Shown here in pieces: positions 18,116-28,749 of a stretch of DNA of 64,000 nt. Position 1 is the stretch's first letter. Every line of letters begins with the position of its first letter. Source of the DNA: Planctomycetales bacterium 10988 (GTDB lineage: Bacteria > Planctomycetota > Planctomycetia > Pirellulales > Pb10988); contig CP043547.1 of NCBI GenBank assembly GCA_009664345.1, positions 6,290,709-6,354,708 of the forward strand, read 5' to 3'. Position numbers and translations under genes: made by a program. The notes under the pieces are model-generated. The model was not told the DNA's origin. It did not search any database and worked only from the letters and a program-made list of their open reading frames with translations.

Positions 18116-19101
18116 AGGCGATCCACAAACTCGGCAAGGCGGCCAAAACGCGGGGCATTCGCCTGCGGCAATCGTATGTCAACGTCGCCAAGCAGGCCGC
18201 CCTGCAAGCGAGTCGTTATGCCCACGCCAAGCAGTTCAAGCGGATGCGACGCCGCCTCAAAAAGCTCCGCACTTGCCTCGGTCGGGTGATCCGCGACGTC
18301 CGCCGCAAGCAGCCGAAGCCCGATTTTTCCCTGGAAAAACTGCTGTTCTTGTGCGAACGCGTCCACCGGCAGCAGCCGCATGATAAGCAAAAACTCTACA
18401 GCCTCCACGAGCCGGAGGTGGTTTGCATCAGCAAAGGCAAGGCCCACCGGCGGTACGAATTCGGGCAAAAGATCGCCCTCGCGACGAGCAATCGCGGCAA
18501 TTGGGTCGTCGGCGTGCGGCTGTGCGAGGGCAATCCGTACGACGGCCACACCCTCGCCGCGACGCTGCAAACGGTCGAGTCGACGACCGGCCAAGCGGTG
18601 AGCGACGCCTTCGTTGACAAGGGATATCGCGGCCATGATTACCGTGGTCCAGCGAGGGTTCACTTGGCCGGCAGCAGCACGCGAGGCCTGAGTCGGACCC
18701 AGAAAAAACGCCGCCGACGCCGCAACGCGATCGAGCCAAAGATCGGCCACCTCAAGTCGGACCACCTTCTGGGACGTTGCTTTCTCAAGGGCTTGGCCGG
18801 TGACGCGATCAACGCGGTCTTGGCTGGAGCGGCGGCGAACATCCGAAAACTACTTTTGGCTTTCGGGCCTGCGCGGATTGGTTGGCCGTGGCAACAGCTC
18901 GCCCTGCTCCTCAAGCTCCTCAAAGAAGCGTTTACCTGCCCAGCAATGGCTCCCCCCCCGAACCCGCACTCCCCTCCTCGCTTGATAAAAGCGAGAAAAA
19001 AAGACCTTTTTTCAGGGACGACTATTGAAAGTTCCGCGTTTGTTACTTCTATTCCGATGAATGGTTTATTCACTTCCTCATTTCACGGTCTATCTGAGTA
19101 G
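18106..19101 (+). CDS. IS5-family transposase, C-terminal part (in -1 frame)
   Basis: Continues the transposase from the overlap with the upstream frame; the TTG at 18106 is only the first possible start and is not a credible initiation site. It carries the rest of the DDE (IS4/IS5) domain: GNWVVGVRLCEGNPYDGHTL, the second Asp in VDKGYRGHDY and the Glu in AIEPKIGHLKSD, followed by LAGDAINAVLAGAAANI. The frame does not end inside the element: it crosses the right inverted repeat (19001-19023) and runs 78 bases into flanking DNA. That suggests a second lesion near the 3-prime end or a stop borrowed from the host. If no frameshifting occurs the transposase is inactive. Confidence 0.75.
   Translation: MLLKAIHKLGKAAKTRGIRLRQSYVNVAKQAALQASRYAHAKQFKRMRRRLKKLRTCLGRVIRDVRRKQPKPDFSLEKLLFLCERVHRQQPHDKQKLYSLHEPEVVCISKGKAHRRYEFGQKIALATSNRGNWVVGVRLCEGNPYDGHTLAATLQTVESTTGQAVSDAFVDKGYRGHDYRGPARVHLAGSSTRGLSRTQKKRRRRRNAIEPKIGHLKSDHLLGRCFLKGLAGDAINAVLAGAAANIRKLLLAFGPARIGWPWQQLALLLKLLKEAFTCPAMAPPPNPHSPPRLIKARKKDLFSGTTIESSAFVTSIPMNGLFTSSFHGLSE
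19001..19023. repeat. IS terminal inverted repeat, right
   Basis: Read in reverse it begins AGTCGTCCCTGA, matching the left end at 11 of 12 positions. Confidence 0.7.
19024..19027. repeat. Target-site duplication, right (ATTG)
   Basis: ATTG immediately outside the right inverted repeat, equal to the left copy. Confidence 0.65.
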
Positions 19102-19142
19102 AGAATTACCTTACTCATTTCATTATCAGGAAGAGGATAAGC

Positions 19143-19589
19143 ATGTCAGCCTTTCGTCTCGTTGCTGGTGTTCAATTCTTTATTGGACTTTTCTTTGCAC
19201 TTCCAGCTTTACTATTGATATTGATCCTTATTGAAGTATTTCAAAAGACGTCTTCGCTGGCACCTGCCGGTTACTTGGCTTTAATGCTTGCTGGATCCGG
19301 CTTTGTGGTTTGGGTTGGCTGGATTGTTTATGCAGTCGGAGGAAGCTCATTTCCATCCTCAGAAATTGTTTTTGCTATTCTATCCCTGTGTAATCATGCC
19401 GGATGGTTTTGTCTTTTTTTCTTACGCCCCTTCCAGAACCAGCGAGACTTCCATCTGCCAAGCTTCCAAGAAATACCTCTAGAGATTGTTCCTCTCTTTC
19501 TATGGTTGGTTTTCAATATTACTTATTCCGTAGTCCTGATTTACTTTTTCACTTTTAAGGAAATCGAACCACAAGATACCGTCTTGTGA
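19143..19589 (+). CDS. Small four-helix membrane protein, unknown function
   Basis: 148 residues; AGGAAGAGG lies just upstream of the ATG at 19143. Four hydrophobic segments are visible at about residues 5-33 (FFIGLFFALPALLLILILIE), 42-66 (YLALMLAGSGFVVWVGWIVY), 75-98 and 110-138 (PLFLWLVFNITYSVVLIYFF). There are no charged motifs, metal ligands or family signatures I recognise. It stands alone between the IS element and a strong hairpin terminator. Confidence 0.65.
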   Translation: MSAFRLVAGVQFFIGLFFALPALLLILILIEVFQKTSSLAPAGYLALMLAGSGFVVWVGWIVYAVGGSSFPSSEIVFAILSLCNHAGWFCLFFLRPFQNQRDFHLPSFQEIPLEIVPLFLWLVFNITYSVVLIYFFTFKEIEPQDTVL

Positions 19590-19625
19590 GGATTACTTTT
19601 TCTTGTTCCTGAGTGCGTTTAATGC

Positions 19626-19659
19626 AAAAAGCCATGCCCGGATAAGAGCATGGCTTTTT
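19626..19659. terminator. Bidirectional terminator
   Basis: AAAAAGCCATGC (19626-19637) and GCATGGCTTTTT (19648-19659) form a perfect 12-bp stem with A run and T run on either side. It can end both the membrane-protein gene and the convergent Fe-S carrier gene. Confidence 0.85.
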
Positions 19660-19706
19660 GTGTTTCGTAAGCTTTTGGATACTAATAGGTTATATCGAGC
19701 GACGGC

Positions 19707-20039
19707 TTAAGCGTGGAAGGAATGTCCACAGCCGCAGGTTTTGGTGGCGTTCGGATTCGAGAAGGTGAAACCTCGGCCATGAAGGTGTTCTTCAAAATCA
19801 ACCGTGGTTCCGTCTAAATACAAACCACTCTTTTTGTCGACAATCAATTTCACGCCATGGCAGTCGTAGACTTTATCCATCGTGTCATCGACGTTGTCAT
19901 CTGGGGCGATTTGATATTGATAACCACTGCAACCACCAGTCAAAATGCCAAGACGCAGGCCATATTCGTCTCCCAATTCCTGTTCTTTGAGAAATTGGAC
20001 GAATTCTTTGGCTGCTCGTTCGGTCAGGGTCACGGCCAT
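19707..20039 (-). CDS. erpA: A-type iron-sulfur carrier protein (ErpA/IscA/HesB family)
   Basis: 110 residues from the ATG at 20039, chosen because AAGGAG lies ten bases before it; an in-frame start seven codons upstream would bury that site in coding sequence. Family motifs: VTLTERAAKEFVQFL at the N-terminus, LRLGILTGGCSGYQYQ with the first Cys, and TKTCGCGHSF with the C-G-C pair near the end. These three cysteines hold the [Fe-S] cluster handed to target enzymes in the cytoplasm. It is a single gene, not in an isc or suf operon, which fits ErpA-like use, but ErpA and IscA cannot be separated by sequence inspection. Confidence 0.9.
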   Translation of the reverse strand: MAVTLTERAAKEFVQFLKEQELGDEYGLRLGILTGGCSGYQYQIAPDDNVDDTMDKVYDCHGVKLIVDKKSGLYLDGTTVDFEEHLHGRGFTFSNPNATKTCGCGHSFHA

Positions 20040-20530
20040 TAGGTGAGTCTCCTTGGACAAGGGTATATTGAACTGCCATCAACAAAGAAGATGTTCGGTA
20101 GGAATGAGACCGTGTCTCACTATAGCATTCTATTATTACGGGCAGTCTCGATCAAGAAAAGGTGAAAAGCTGGAATTTCTACGATTCTCTAGAGGATTTG
20201 GTTCTGAATATTTCGAAGGTGGGAAAGATGGGATGCTGCCTCGGCAAGTTCATCCAGTATTCGTAGGTAGTTCGCTCTATTTGACAGCTTCGAGAAAGCC
20301 TTCGCTGTCGGTTGACGAATGAAGGGATTCGCGGTAAATTGGTGGTTTGCCTTTTGGGATAGGCATGTTGACGCAAGTGAGCGTTAGTGAATTACTTTGA
20401 TTCATTCTTTCGCTATGGTTCTCTGAACTTATTTGCCCTTTCTTTTTCTCTAACATGTTCGCTTTTAACGTCGGAGTTCTGTCCTGGTGGACAGTGACCC
20501 TCTGATGTGCCACTCAAGGAGTTTTTGCAC
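20040..20530. other. Divergent region upstream of rpsB
   Basis: About 490 bases between the Fe-S carrier and rpsB. TTGACG at 20368 is a possible -35, but the -10 17 bases later (ATTACT) is weak. The region just before rpsB should hold its leader; I find no clear S2 autoregulatory hairpin by eye. No gene is seen. Confidence 0.4.
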
Positions 20531-21295
20531 GTGCCCTCGGAACAAATTCAAGCTCTTCTGCAACAATTAGTCGAAGCAGGCGTTCATTACGGCCATCGTA
20601 CCAGCCGTTGGAACCCGAAAATGCGTCCTTATATCTATGATAAGAAGGACCTTATTCATATCATCAATCCTCAAGAGACGTTACGTGGATTGATTCGAGC
20701 CCAAAAATATCTGAAACATGTGGCTTCCAATGGGAGCTTGATCCTGTTTGTCGGAACAAAGCGACAGGCAGGAGATGCGGTCGAACAATATGCCGATGCT
20801 TGCGGAATGCCGTACGTCAGCGAACGGTGGTTGGGAGGAACGTTGACCAACTTCCGAACCATTCGTAGCCGTCTGAGCCGTTTTGAAGAGTTGGAAGAAT
20901 TGATCAACTCGGATGCGATTCACGAATATTCCAAGAAGATGCAAGCCTATTATCGTCGTGAATATCGCAAGATGTACCGGAACTTGAACGGGATGCGAGA
21001 CATGAACCGCTTGCCTGAAGCGATGGTGGTCATCGATCCTCGCAAGGAACACAACGCGGTTCGAGAAGCGAAGAAATTGGGTGTCTCCACGGTTGCTTTG
21101 ATTGATACTGATAGCGATCCGGACACCGTTGATCTTCCGATTCCCGGTAATGATGATAGCTTGCGAGCCGTCGATTTGATCCTGAAAATGCTTTCCGATT
21201 CGATCGCTCAAGGAAAAACCCAACGCGAATTCCAACAGAAAGATGATTCGAACGAGAAATTGGTCGAAGCGGCTTCCTCGGAAGAATCGTCCTAA
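20531..21295 (+). CDS. rpsB: 30S ribosomal protein S2
   Basis: 254 residues using the GTG at 20531, which has AAGGAG nine bases upstream; an in-frame GTG at 20507 lacks such a site. Family motifs: [57 protein letters not shown], the coiled-coil insert and [24 protein letters not shown]2 binds the head-body junction of the small subunit and recruits S1. It is followed by its own terminator and then tsf, the conserved rpsB-tsf-pyrH-frr order. Confidence 0.97.
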   Translation: MPSEQIQALLQQLVEAGVHYGHRTSRWNPKMRPYIYDKKDLIHIINPQETLRGLIRAQKYLKHVASNGSLILFVGTKRQAGDAVEQYADACGMPYVSERWLGGTLTNFRTIRSRLSRFEELEELINSDAIHEYSKKMQAYYRREYRKMYRNLNGMRDMNRLPEAMVVIDPRKEHNAVREAKKLGVSTVALIDTDSDPDTVDLPIPGNDDSLRAVDLILKMLSDSIAQGKTQREFQQKDDSNEKLVEAASSEESS

Positions 21296-21683
21296 GCTTA
21301 GATTTCAACTATTGTTATGACCTACCAAGCCCGTCTTTAGGCTGAACCTGACGGGCTTTTTTTCTCTCTTTAACGGAAAGCGGCTTCACGGTTCGGGTTG
21401 AAATTCCAATCCGAGGATGCCCCTTTCTGCGACGGGGTTGCAAGTTCCCCCGACACTCCTCAACGGACTACCCTCCGTAGACGCTTGACGTTTTTCGCTG
21501 GAATCGGGAAGATATCTTTCGAGAGCGTTCTAGTGGTGTCAAATGAGCTTCTAGAATCTGAATGATTGATTCCATTGCGAAGTTTCCTTGGAATCAAGGC
21601 CCTTTTCGGCGACAAACAAGCGGAGCAAACCCGCTTGCTCTCGATCAACTTATAAATGTTACCACGGCGTGAAGGAGAAAATT
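21296..21683. other. rpsB-tsf intergenic region
   Basis: About 390 bases with the rpsB terminator at its start. TTGACG at 21485 could be the -35 of a separate tsf promoter but no good -10 is seen. No other gene visible. Confidence 0.4.
21327..21363 (+). terminator. Terminator after rpsB
   Basis: AAGCCCGTC (21327-21335) pairs with GACGGGCTT (21350-21358) and runs into T7. It may work as an attenuator between rpsB and tsf. Confidence 0.85.
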
Positions 21684-22532
21684 ATGGCGGAGATTACGGC
21701 TAAATCCGTAAAATCGTTACGCGACAAGACTCAGCTTCCCATGATGGAATGTAAAAAAGCCCTTGTGGAAGCAGGCGGCGACGAAGCCAAAGCCATCGAA
21801 TGGTTGCGAAAACAAGGTGAAAAATTCATCGGGAAACGACAAGACCGCGAAACGACCGAAGGATTCATCGCGGCTTATGCCGATGTCGATGCCGGTTGCG
21901 GTGCCCTGGTTGAATTGCTTTGTGAAAGCGGTCCGGTCGCTGGCAATGAAGAATTCCGTCAGCTTGCTCGCGATATGGCCGAGCTTGTGGCCAAAAATCC
22001 CGAAATCAAAACGGTCGACGAATTGAAGAATCTGCCTGCTCTCAAAGAGGGTGCCGGTACAATCAAGGATCAGTTGGAGAACCTCACCAACCGGATTCGT
22101 GAGGTCTTCAACGTTCCGCGAATTCTGCGAATCGACGGCCCTTGCGGTTGCTATGCTCACCATACCGGAACGACCGGCGTATTGGTGGAAGTCGAAGGAG
22201 GAGATCAAGTTGCGGCGAATGAAATTGCCATGCACGTCGCTGCGATGAACCCCGAAGTCGTCACCAAGGAAGACCTCGATCAAGAATTGGTCAAGAAAGA
22301 ACGCGAGATTCTGACCGTGGCCGCCCGCCAAGAAGGCAAGCCGGAAAACATCATCGAAAAGATGGTCGAAGGCCGGCTGCGAAACTTCTATTCGGAACGA
22401 GTCCTCATGGAACAGCCCTTCATTAAAGACGAGAAGGGGAAAACCACCGTGGCTCAGCATGCTAAAAAAGCTGGCATCAAAATCAAACAAATCGTGAATT
22501 GGAAATTGGGATCAGGTGATTCCTCTTCCTAA
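21684..22532 (+). CDS. tsf: Translation elongation factor Ts
   Basis: 282 residues from the ATG at 21684, placed by GAAGGAGAAAATT; the frame is open back to 21588 but lacks family similarity there. The N-terminal UBA-like domain (KSVKSLRDKTQLPMMECKKALVEAGGD, EWLRKQGEK) is followed by the core with FIAAYADVDAGCGALVELLCES and HVAAMNP. EF-Ts releases GDP from EF-Tu in the cytoplasm. The core is of ordinary length. Its position between rpsB and pyrH is the standard bacterial order. Confidence 0.96.
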   Translation: MAEITAKSVKSLRDKTQLPMMECKKALVEAGGDEAKAIEWLRKQGEKFIGKRQDRETTEGFIAAYADVDAGCGALVELLCESGPVAGNEEFRQLARDMAELVAKNPEIKTVDELKNLPALKEGAGTIKDQLENLTNRIREVFNVPRILRIDGPCGCYAHHTGTTGVLVEVEGGDQVAANEIAMHVAAMNPEVVTKEDLDQELVKKEREILTVAARQEGKPENIIEKMVEGRLRNFYSERVLMEQPFIKDEKGKTTVAQHAKKAGIKIKQIVNWKLGSGDSSS

Positions 22533-22542
22533 GGAAAAAGAA

Positions 22543-22578
22543 AAGGAGCGATCTTGGTTTCCAGGGTCGCTCCTTCTT
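22543..22578 (+). terminator. Terminator after tsf
   Basis: AAGGAGCGA (22543-22551) pairs with TCGCTCCTT (22567-22575), followed by a pyrimidine-rich tail (CTTGTG), a weaker T run than usual. Confidence 0.65.
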
Positions 22579-22733
22579 GTGCGCAGTCCGGGAATTGGTA
22601 CTGTTAGTGTATGGACAAAGCCTGCTGGTGATTTGTTGATCCTAGATTTCTGACTTTCCAGCAGTTTTTGACGCTAGACTCTTTGGAAGAGTCACCATTT
22701 TCGACATCCTCCAACTAAAGCGAGTGGCAACCG

Positions 22734-23546
22734 ATGACAATGGAAGAACCATCACCCCTGCCCAATGATTCTCCGGTTGCGAACTCGCCCGACGAGCGAC
22801 AACCGACTTACCGACGAGTCGTTTTGAAAATCTCTGGAGAGAGTTTTGGGCCAAGCGGCGAGCGCGGCATCAGCATGGAAGAAACCGTTCGCATTGCCGA
22901 ACAAGTCTTTGCCGCCAGCAAACTCGGGGTCGAAATCGCCATCGTGGTCGGTGGAGGAAATATTCTTCGCGGGGCAACCTTTAGCTATGGCCAAAGTCTC
23001 ATTCACGAAGCGACCGCCCACCAAATGGGGATGATTGCCACCGTGATGAACGGCTTGGCTTTGCAAGATGCCTTGGAGAGTCTTGGCTGCGATGTCCGGG
23101 TGATGACTGCCCTGCACATGGATGACGTTGCCGAACCTTACATCCGTCGTCGAGCCCGCCGACACCTAGAAAAAGGCAGAATTATTATTCTTGTCGGGGG
23201 AACCGGAAGTCCTTTTGTCACTACCGACACGGCCGCCGCTCAGCGATCCTTGGAACTGGATGCAGATGTCCTTTTGAAGGCGACCCGCGTTGATGGCGTT
23301 TACAGCGACGATCCAGAAAAAAACCCCCACGCGGTTCTCTACGGAAGACTCACTTACGAAACGGTCCGGCAAAAACGCCTCCGCGTCATGGACACGACTG
23401 CCATCGCCCAATGTATGGAACATTCCATGCCGATCATGGTCTTCAATTTCAAGAAGACAGGCAACATTGTGAAAGCCGTCCGTGGACAGCGAGTTGGAAC
23501 CTTGATCGAAGAAGAGCAAGCGGTTCGCCAAACCGCCGGAACCTAG
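22734..23546 (+). CDS. pyrH: Uridylate kinase (UMP kinase)
   Basis: 270 residues from the ATG at 22734; about 25 poorly conserved residues precede the catalytic core and no strong ribosome site is visible, so an in-frame start at 22740 is equally possible. Core motifs: [76 protein letters not shown]. These are the amino-acid-kinase fold motifs of PyrH, which phosphorylates UMP to UDP in pyrimidine nucleotide synthesis. It sits between tsf and frr as in most bacteria. Confidence 0.96.
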   Translation: MTMEEPSPLPNDSPVANSPDERQPTYRRVVLKISGESFGPSGERGISMEETVRIAEQVFAASKLGVEIAIVVGGGNILRGATFSYGQSLIHEATAHQMGMIATVMNGLALQDALESLGCDVRVMTALHMDDVAEPYIRRRARRHLEKGRIIILVGGTGSPFVTTDTAAAQRSLELDADVLLKATRVDGVYSDDPEKNPHAVLYGRLTYETVRQKRLRVMDTTAIAQCMEHSMPIMVFNFKKTGNIVKAVRGQRVGTLIEEEQAVRQTAGT

Positions 23547-23656
23547 CTATAAAGAGTCAGTCAATTTTTTGTCAATAAGACCTTAACGAAGAAGGGACAT
23601 CAGGACCGGTCCCATTCTTTTTGATGGAAGGTTTTCATCACAGCAGAGGGAAAAAG

Positions 23657-24217
23657 ATGAGTTCGGAAGAGATTCAACTAGATGCAGAAGAGCGGATGGA
23701 AAAGGCAATCGACGTACTCAAGAAAGCCCTGGCGGGAATTCGCACCGGTCGAGCCAATCCTGGGCTTGTGGATTCATTGCGTATTGAAGTTTACGGCTCC
23801 CAAACTCCGATCAAACAACTTGCTTCCGTCGGTGTGCCCGAACCGCAGCAGATCACCATCCGCCCTTATGATCCCAGCACGATCAAAGATATTGAAAAGG
23901 CCATCATTGCCAGTGATCTAGGACTGACTCCCGTTGGGGATGGTCGCGTAATTCGCTTAAACGTGCCTCCACTTTCAGCGGAAGTTCGCCGTAAACTTGT
24001 TGCACGGATTAAAGAGTTGAGCGAAGAGGCAAAGATTTCCATTCGCAACATCCGTCGTGAAGCTAACAAAGCCGCCGATCAAGAACAAAAAGATAAAGCC
24101 TTAACCGAAGACGATCGCGATCGCTGCAAAGATGAAATTCAAAACCTGACAAAACAGTATGAAGGTCAGGCCACCGAATTGGCGGATGCCAAAGAACAAG
24201 AAGTCCTTGAAGAATAG
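23657..24217 (+). CDS. frr: Ribosome recycling factor
   Basis: 186 residues from the ATG at 23657 (GAGGG upstream), which gives the usual length of about 185. Motifs: LKKALAGIRTGRANPGLVD, PYDPSTIKDIEKAIIASDLGLTP, GRVIRLNVPPLSAEVRRKLV, and ISIRNIRREANK. RRF splits post-termination ribosomes together with EF-G. Last gene of the translation cluster. Confidence 0.96.
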   Translation: MSSEEIQLDAEERMEKAIDVLKKALAGIRTGRANPGLVDSLRIEVYGSQTPIKQLASVGVPEPQQITIRPYDPSTIKDIEKAIIASDLGLTPVGDGRVIRLNVPPLSAEVRRKLVARIKELSEEAKISIRNIRREANKAADQEQKDKALTEDDRDRCKDEIQNLTKQYEGQATELADAKEQEVLEE

Positions 24218-24258
24218 AAAACCTTCTTAAGAACTTCTATTAAAATGAAATCAACATT

Positions 24259-24310
24259 ACACCCAAGTCGTTAGGCTGCCTTTGGTAGCTCGGCTTGGGT
24301 GTTTGTTTTT
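24259..24310 (+). terminator. Terminator after frr, overlapping the convergent glycosyltransferase end
   Basis: ACACCCAAG (24259-24267) pairs with CTTGGGTGT (24294-24302), followed by TTGTTTTT. The stop codon and last codons of the reverse-strand glycosyltransferase lie inside the loop. Confidence 0.75.
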
Positions 24311-25842
24311 ATAAAGGCCATTCGATTTGCCAAACATTGATCAACCGCTCGGATCAACTCTTCCGAACTTTCCTGCCAATTAGGCCATTTGAAATCGCGT
24401 GGTGAAGAAACCGAAATCTCTTTCGCTTCGGAATGTTGTTGAATGGTTTCAGCCAGGGCATCCGAATTTTCAGAGGGGAAGTAATGAGCGAAGGCCCCTC
24501 CAACTTCACGGTGAATGGGAAGGTCGCTGGCAAAAACAGTCGTTCCACGGAACAAGGCCTCAACAATCGGCAAGTTAAAGCCCTCCCCTTTTGAAGCTGT
24601 AATTAAAGCATCCGCCTTTTGATAACAATAGGTTAACTCCGCATCCCCAAGATCATTAAACCAAAACAGTTCGTGACCTTGATCAATGAGCCGATAAAGT
24701 TGATCACTTAACTCGTCTACATTCCAGCCAAGTTTTCCAACCAAAACCAAGCGAACCTGAGTTTTTTCTTTCCACAACTTTTCAAAGGCTTTCAGGGCAA
24801 CAACATGACCTTTACGAGGTTCCAAAGTCCCAACCATTAAATAGGTCGGCGTATCATCCTGAGTAGAAAAGGCGTCTTTGACTCGCTGTCGAACGTCAGG
24901 CCGATCATCATATCCATCCAGCTCAGCACCCAATCGAAAGAAACCACCGTTCACCAACTTGGTCGGATCAAGCGTACCACTTTCAATTTCATCTCGCTGT
25001 GTGACACCGATCAGGTCTTGTGTTAATTTCCAAGGTCGCCCTACTTGATCTTCACAGAAAGCCAACCGATGAGCGACTCCTTTCCAAACACTTTCAGAGA
25101 TGCAAATATAGGCGTCAATATCATGTTTGGCGCTATGCCACCACTTTGTATAAGGAATCTTCAAAGCATCAGGAAAGTTCTCGGGCATTTCCAAAGGTAA
25201 AGTGTCATAAACAACGGCAACAACAAAAACCCCACGGCGTTTTAATTCTTGTACTTTGTTCCAAATGGGAAGATTCCAGCAGGAATCCAACATCACTAAG
25301 ACATCCCCTTTGGACAGTTCTCGGTAGTTGTTATCGAGCGCCCGAACCGACGACGCCGGTAACGGGAAAACCGAATGCTTAAATTGTTTTAAACGATCCC
25401 ACAGCCCAATCCGACTGAGCACCCTTTTCATGCCTGCACGGCCTTTTGACTTCAGAGTTCCAAGAAGTCTTCGAGGTCGATAATAGCCATGTTGTAATGC
25501 GAGGTTTTTAATCTTCGCTGCAAAATCTAAACAGTGAAATTTTCCTAGAACTCCCCGAACAAAAGTTTTTACTTTTCGTTTGAGTCCTTGAGGTTCATTC
25601 TTTGTTTTTTCGCACTCACTTTTCACAATACTTGGGACAGGAAAGAATGATTCCATGACCGGATCATATCGTACCGGAACACAAACCCAATCGGCGGCTT
25701 TTTGGGGGGAAGGTAGGTGATTGACCACACAGCGAACAACACGCTGAATTCCGGTATTCCCTCCAGTGACAAAAGTATTGGTACATTCAATCCATAGATG
25801 AGGATTTCGTTCAGATGCATATTCCTCTGCATGTGCCGACAT
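24271..25842 (-). CDS. GT4-family glycosyltransferase
   Basis: 523 residues, start ATG at 25842 with GGGGA upstream. The C-terminal 200 residues are a GT-B donor domain: TYLMVGTLEPRKGHVVALKAF, LVLVGKLGWNVDELSD, LFWFNDLGDAELTYCYQKAD, ALITASKGEGFNLPIVEAL (E-x7-E type motif) and the closing FASDLPIHREVGG. The N-terminal half, about 300 residues, is an acceptor domain of low conservation with GNTGIQRVVR, as in mannosyl/rhamnosyl transferases of surface polysaccharide. It is soluble or peripheral, with no membrane helix. It is separated from gmd by a perfect terminator stem, so it is probably transcribed on its own. Confidence 0.86.
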   Translation of the reverse strand: MSAHAEEYASERNPHLWIECTNTFVTGGNTGIQRVVRCVVNHLPSPQKAADWVCVPVRYDPVMESFFPVPSIVKSECEKTKNEPQGLKRKVKTFVRGVLGKFHCLDFAAKIKNLALQHGYYRPRRLLGTLKSKGRAGMKRVLSRIGLWDRLKQFKHSVFPLPASSVRALDNNYRELSKGDVLVMLDSCWNLPIWNKVQELKRRGVFVVAVVYDTLPLEMPENFPDALKIPYTKWWHSAKHDIDAYICISESVWKGVAHRLAFCEDQVGRPWKLTQDLIGVTQRDEIESGTLDPTKLVNGGFFRLGAELDGYDDRPDVRQRVKDAFSTQDDTPTYLMVGTLEPRKGHVVALKAFEKLWKEKTQVRLVLVGKLGWNVDELSDQLYRLIDQGHELFWFNDLGDAELTYCYQKADALITASKGEGFNLPIVEALFRGTTVFASDLPIHREVGGAFAHYFPSENSDALAETIQQHSEAKEISVSSPRDFKWPNWQESSEELIRAVDQCLANRMAFIKTNTQAELPKAA

Positions 25843-25873
25843 CAATATTCCCCGATTTCTCAGTTAATTTAAA

Positions 25874-25912
25874 AAGGACCTTGCTTAGAGAAGAGTGTTA
25901 AGCAAGGTCCTT
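25874..25912 (-). terminator. Terminator after gmd
   Basis: Perfect 14-bp stem, AAGGACCTTGCTTA (25874-25887) with TAAGCAAGGTCCTT (25899-25912), followed on the reverse strand by TTTTTAAATT. Confidence 0.85.
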
Positions 25913-25973
25913 ATCATTTCTCATCTGGATTTGCAATTAATTAGAAAAAGAAAATATTTATCATATTTAATCG

Positions 25974-27570
<1,597 letters not shown>

Positions 27571-28728
27571 CTATGCTACCGAAGGTAAAGACTGTCTATC
27601 AACCGTAAAGCAGTTTTCTTGGTCAGCATGAAGCAACATACTTAGAATATTGCAAATCTTTAGAGCTGCCCCAGGCCCTCCGTAGGGTAACGACGGGGTA
27701 GTCATTATTTTATACAGTGTCTGATTTGAAAATACTTCTTCGATATTCTCTATAAAACTTTCCGTTGAACTACCTATTAACTTTGCCGATCCACACGCAA
27801 GCACTTCCGGCCGTTCGGTACTCTCTCTCAAGATGAGTAACGGTCGACCTAAACAAGGTGCTTCTTCTTGTATTCCTCCAGAATCAGAAACAATGAGGTC
27901 TGCCTGTTGTAGTAGTTTTAAGAAGATAGGATAAGCCACAGGCTCCAGCAGATGAATATTCCTATAGCCCAAAAGCTCCCGCTTCATGATTTGTTTCACT
28001 TGTGGATTGGGATGCATTAAACAATAGAAGTTTATCTTGTCTGCTAATGCTAATTCTTTTATTCCCTGACAGATTTGCAGCAACGGCTTTCCAAAATTCT
28101 CTCTTCGATGAATTGTACACAGCACACGCTTTTGCCCTGCTTCAGCTGGCCATGGCAAGATTTCCGGCCTCGAAATTACTTGGGCAACCGCATCATTGAT
28201 TGTATTACCTGTTACAAAAATATTTTCAGAGGGTATCCCTTCGCGGATTAAATTTTTCCTCGCGATCGAAGAAGGAGTAAAATGATAATCAGCCAGCTGT
28301 CCAATCATCCGCCGATTTAATTCTTCGGGAAAAGGTAAGAGTCTATTCTCCGTTCGAAGACCTGCTTCTAAATGTCCGAAAAGTACTTTTTGGTATCGGC
28401 TACCCATGGCAGCCGCCAGAGCGGTGGTGGTATCTCCTTGAGCCAAGACACATTGAGGAGGTTGAAACTTGAGCAATTGATCGAATGAAATTAATGTTTT
28501 CCCTAAAAATTCAGAGAGGGATAGATGAGGGAAAAAACTTTGTAATTGATGGTCTGCAGAAAGGTTAAACGTGGAAAGTATATTTGATTCAATATCAGGA
28601 TGTTGATTAGTTAACACGACCTGCACATCAAACCGGTCCAATTTGCGTAACGCGAGCACCAACGGAGCCATCTTAATGGCTTCTGGTCGGGTCCCTATCA
28701 GACAGTTGATAAGTGCTCGTGTTCCCAT
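27571..28728 (-). CDS. wecB: Non-hydrolysing UDP-N-acetylglucosamine 2-epimerase
   Basis: 385 residues, ATG at 28728 with GGAG upstream. Motifs: CLIGTRPEAIKMAPLVLAL at the N-terminus, VLAQGDTTTALAAAMGSRY, FGHLEAGLRTENRLLPFPEE, VLCTIHRRENFGKPL, and SDSGGIQEEAPCLGRPLLIL with RESTERPEVL. It interconverts UDP-GlcNAc and UDP-ManNAc, supplying ManNAc for surface glycans. It ends without a visible terminator, before a 600-base gap. It follows the upstream glycosyltransferase by 21 bases, so co-transcription is likely. Confidence 0.93.
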   Translation of the reverse strand: MGTRALINCLIGTRPEAIKMAPLVLALRKLDRFDVQVVLTNQHPDIESNILSTFNLSADHQLQSFFPHLSLSEFLGKTLISFDQLLKFQPPQCVLAQGDTTTALAAAMGSRYQKVLFGHLEAGLRTENRLLPFPEELNRRMIGQLADYHFTPSSIARKNLIREGIPSENIFVTGNTINDAVAQVISRPEILPWPAEAGQKRVLCTIHRRENFGKPLLQICQGIKELALADKINFYCLMHPNPQVKQIMKRELLGYRNIHLLEPVAYPIFLKLLQQADLIVSDSGGIQEEAPCLGRPLLILRESTERPEVLACGSAKLIGSSTESFIENIEEVFSNQTLYKIMTTPSLPYGGPGAALKICNILSMLLHADQENCFTVDRQSLPSVA

Positions 28729-28749
28729 GAATGTTCTCCAGACAGGATG

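Larger units (their letters stand above)
17483..19023 (+). mobile_element. Complete IS5-type insertion sequence, 1541 bp
   Basis: Bounded by imperfect inverted repeats: AGTCTTCCCTGAAAAAGTCTT at the left (17483-17503) and its complement AGTCGTCCCTGA-A5-GGTCTT at the right (19001-19023 read in reverse). A 4-bp direct repeat ATTG flanks both ends. The interior encodes a DUF772/DDE transposase split by a frame change. The element is GC-richer than the flanks, with many GCC and CGC codons, consistent with arrival from another genome. Families with 4-bp duplications occur within IS5; the exact subgroup is not decided. Confidence 0.8.

Noticed and set aside
28379-28392. Palindrome AAAAGTACTTTTT as a regulatory site in wecB
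   Set aside because: It lies within coding sequence where the codons suit the protein; counted only as a copy of the motif, not as an operator.
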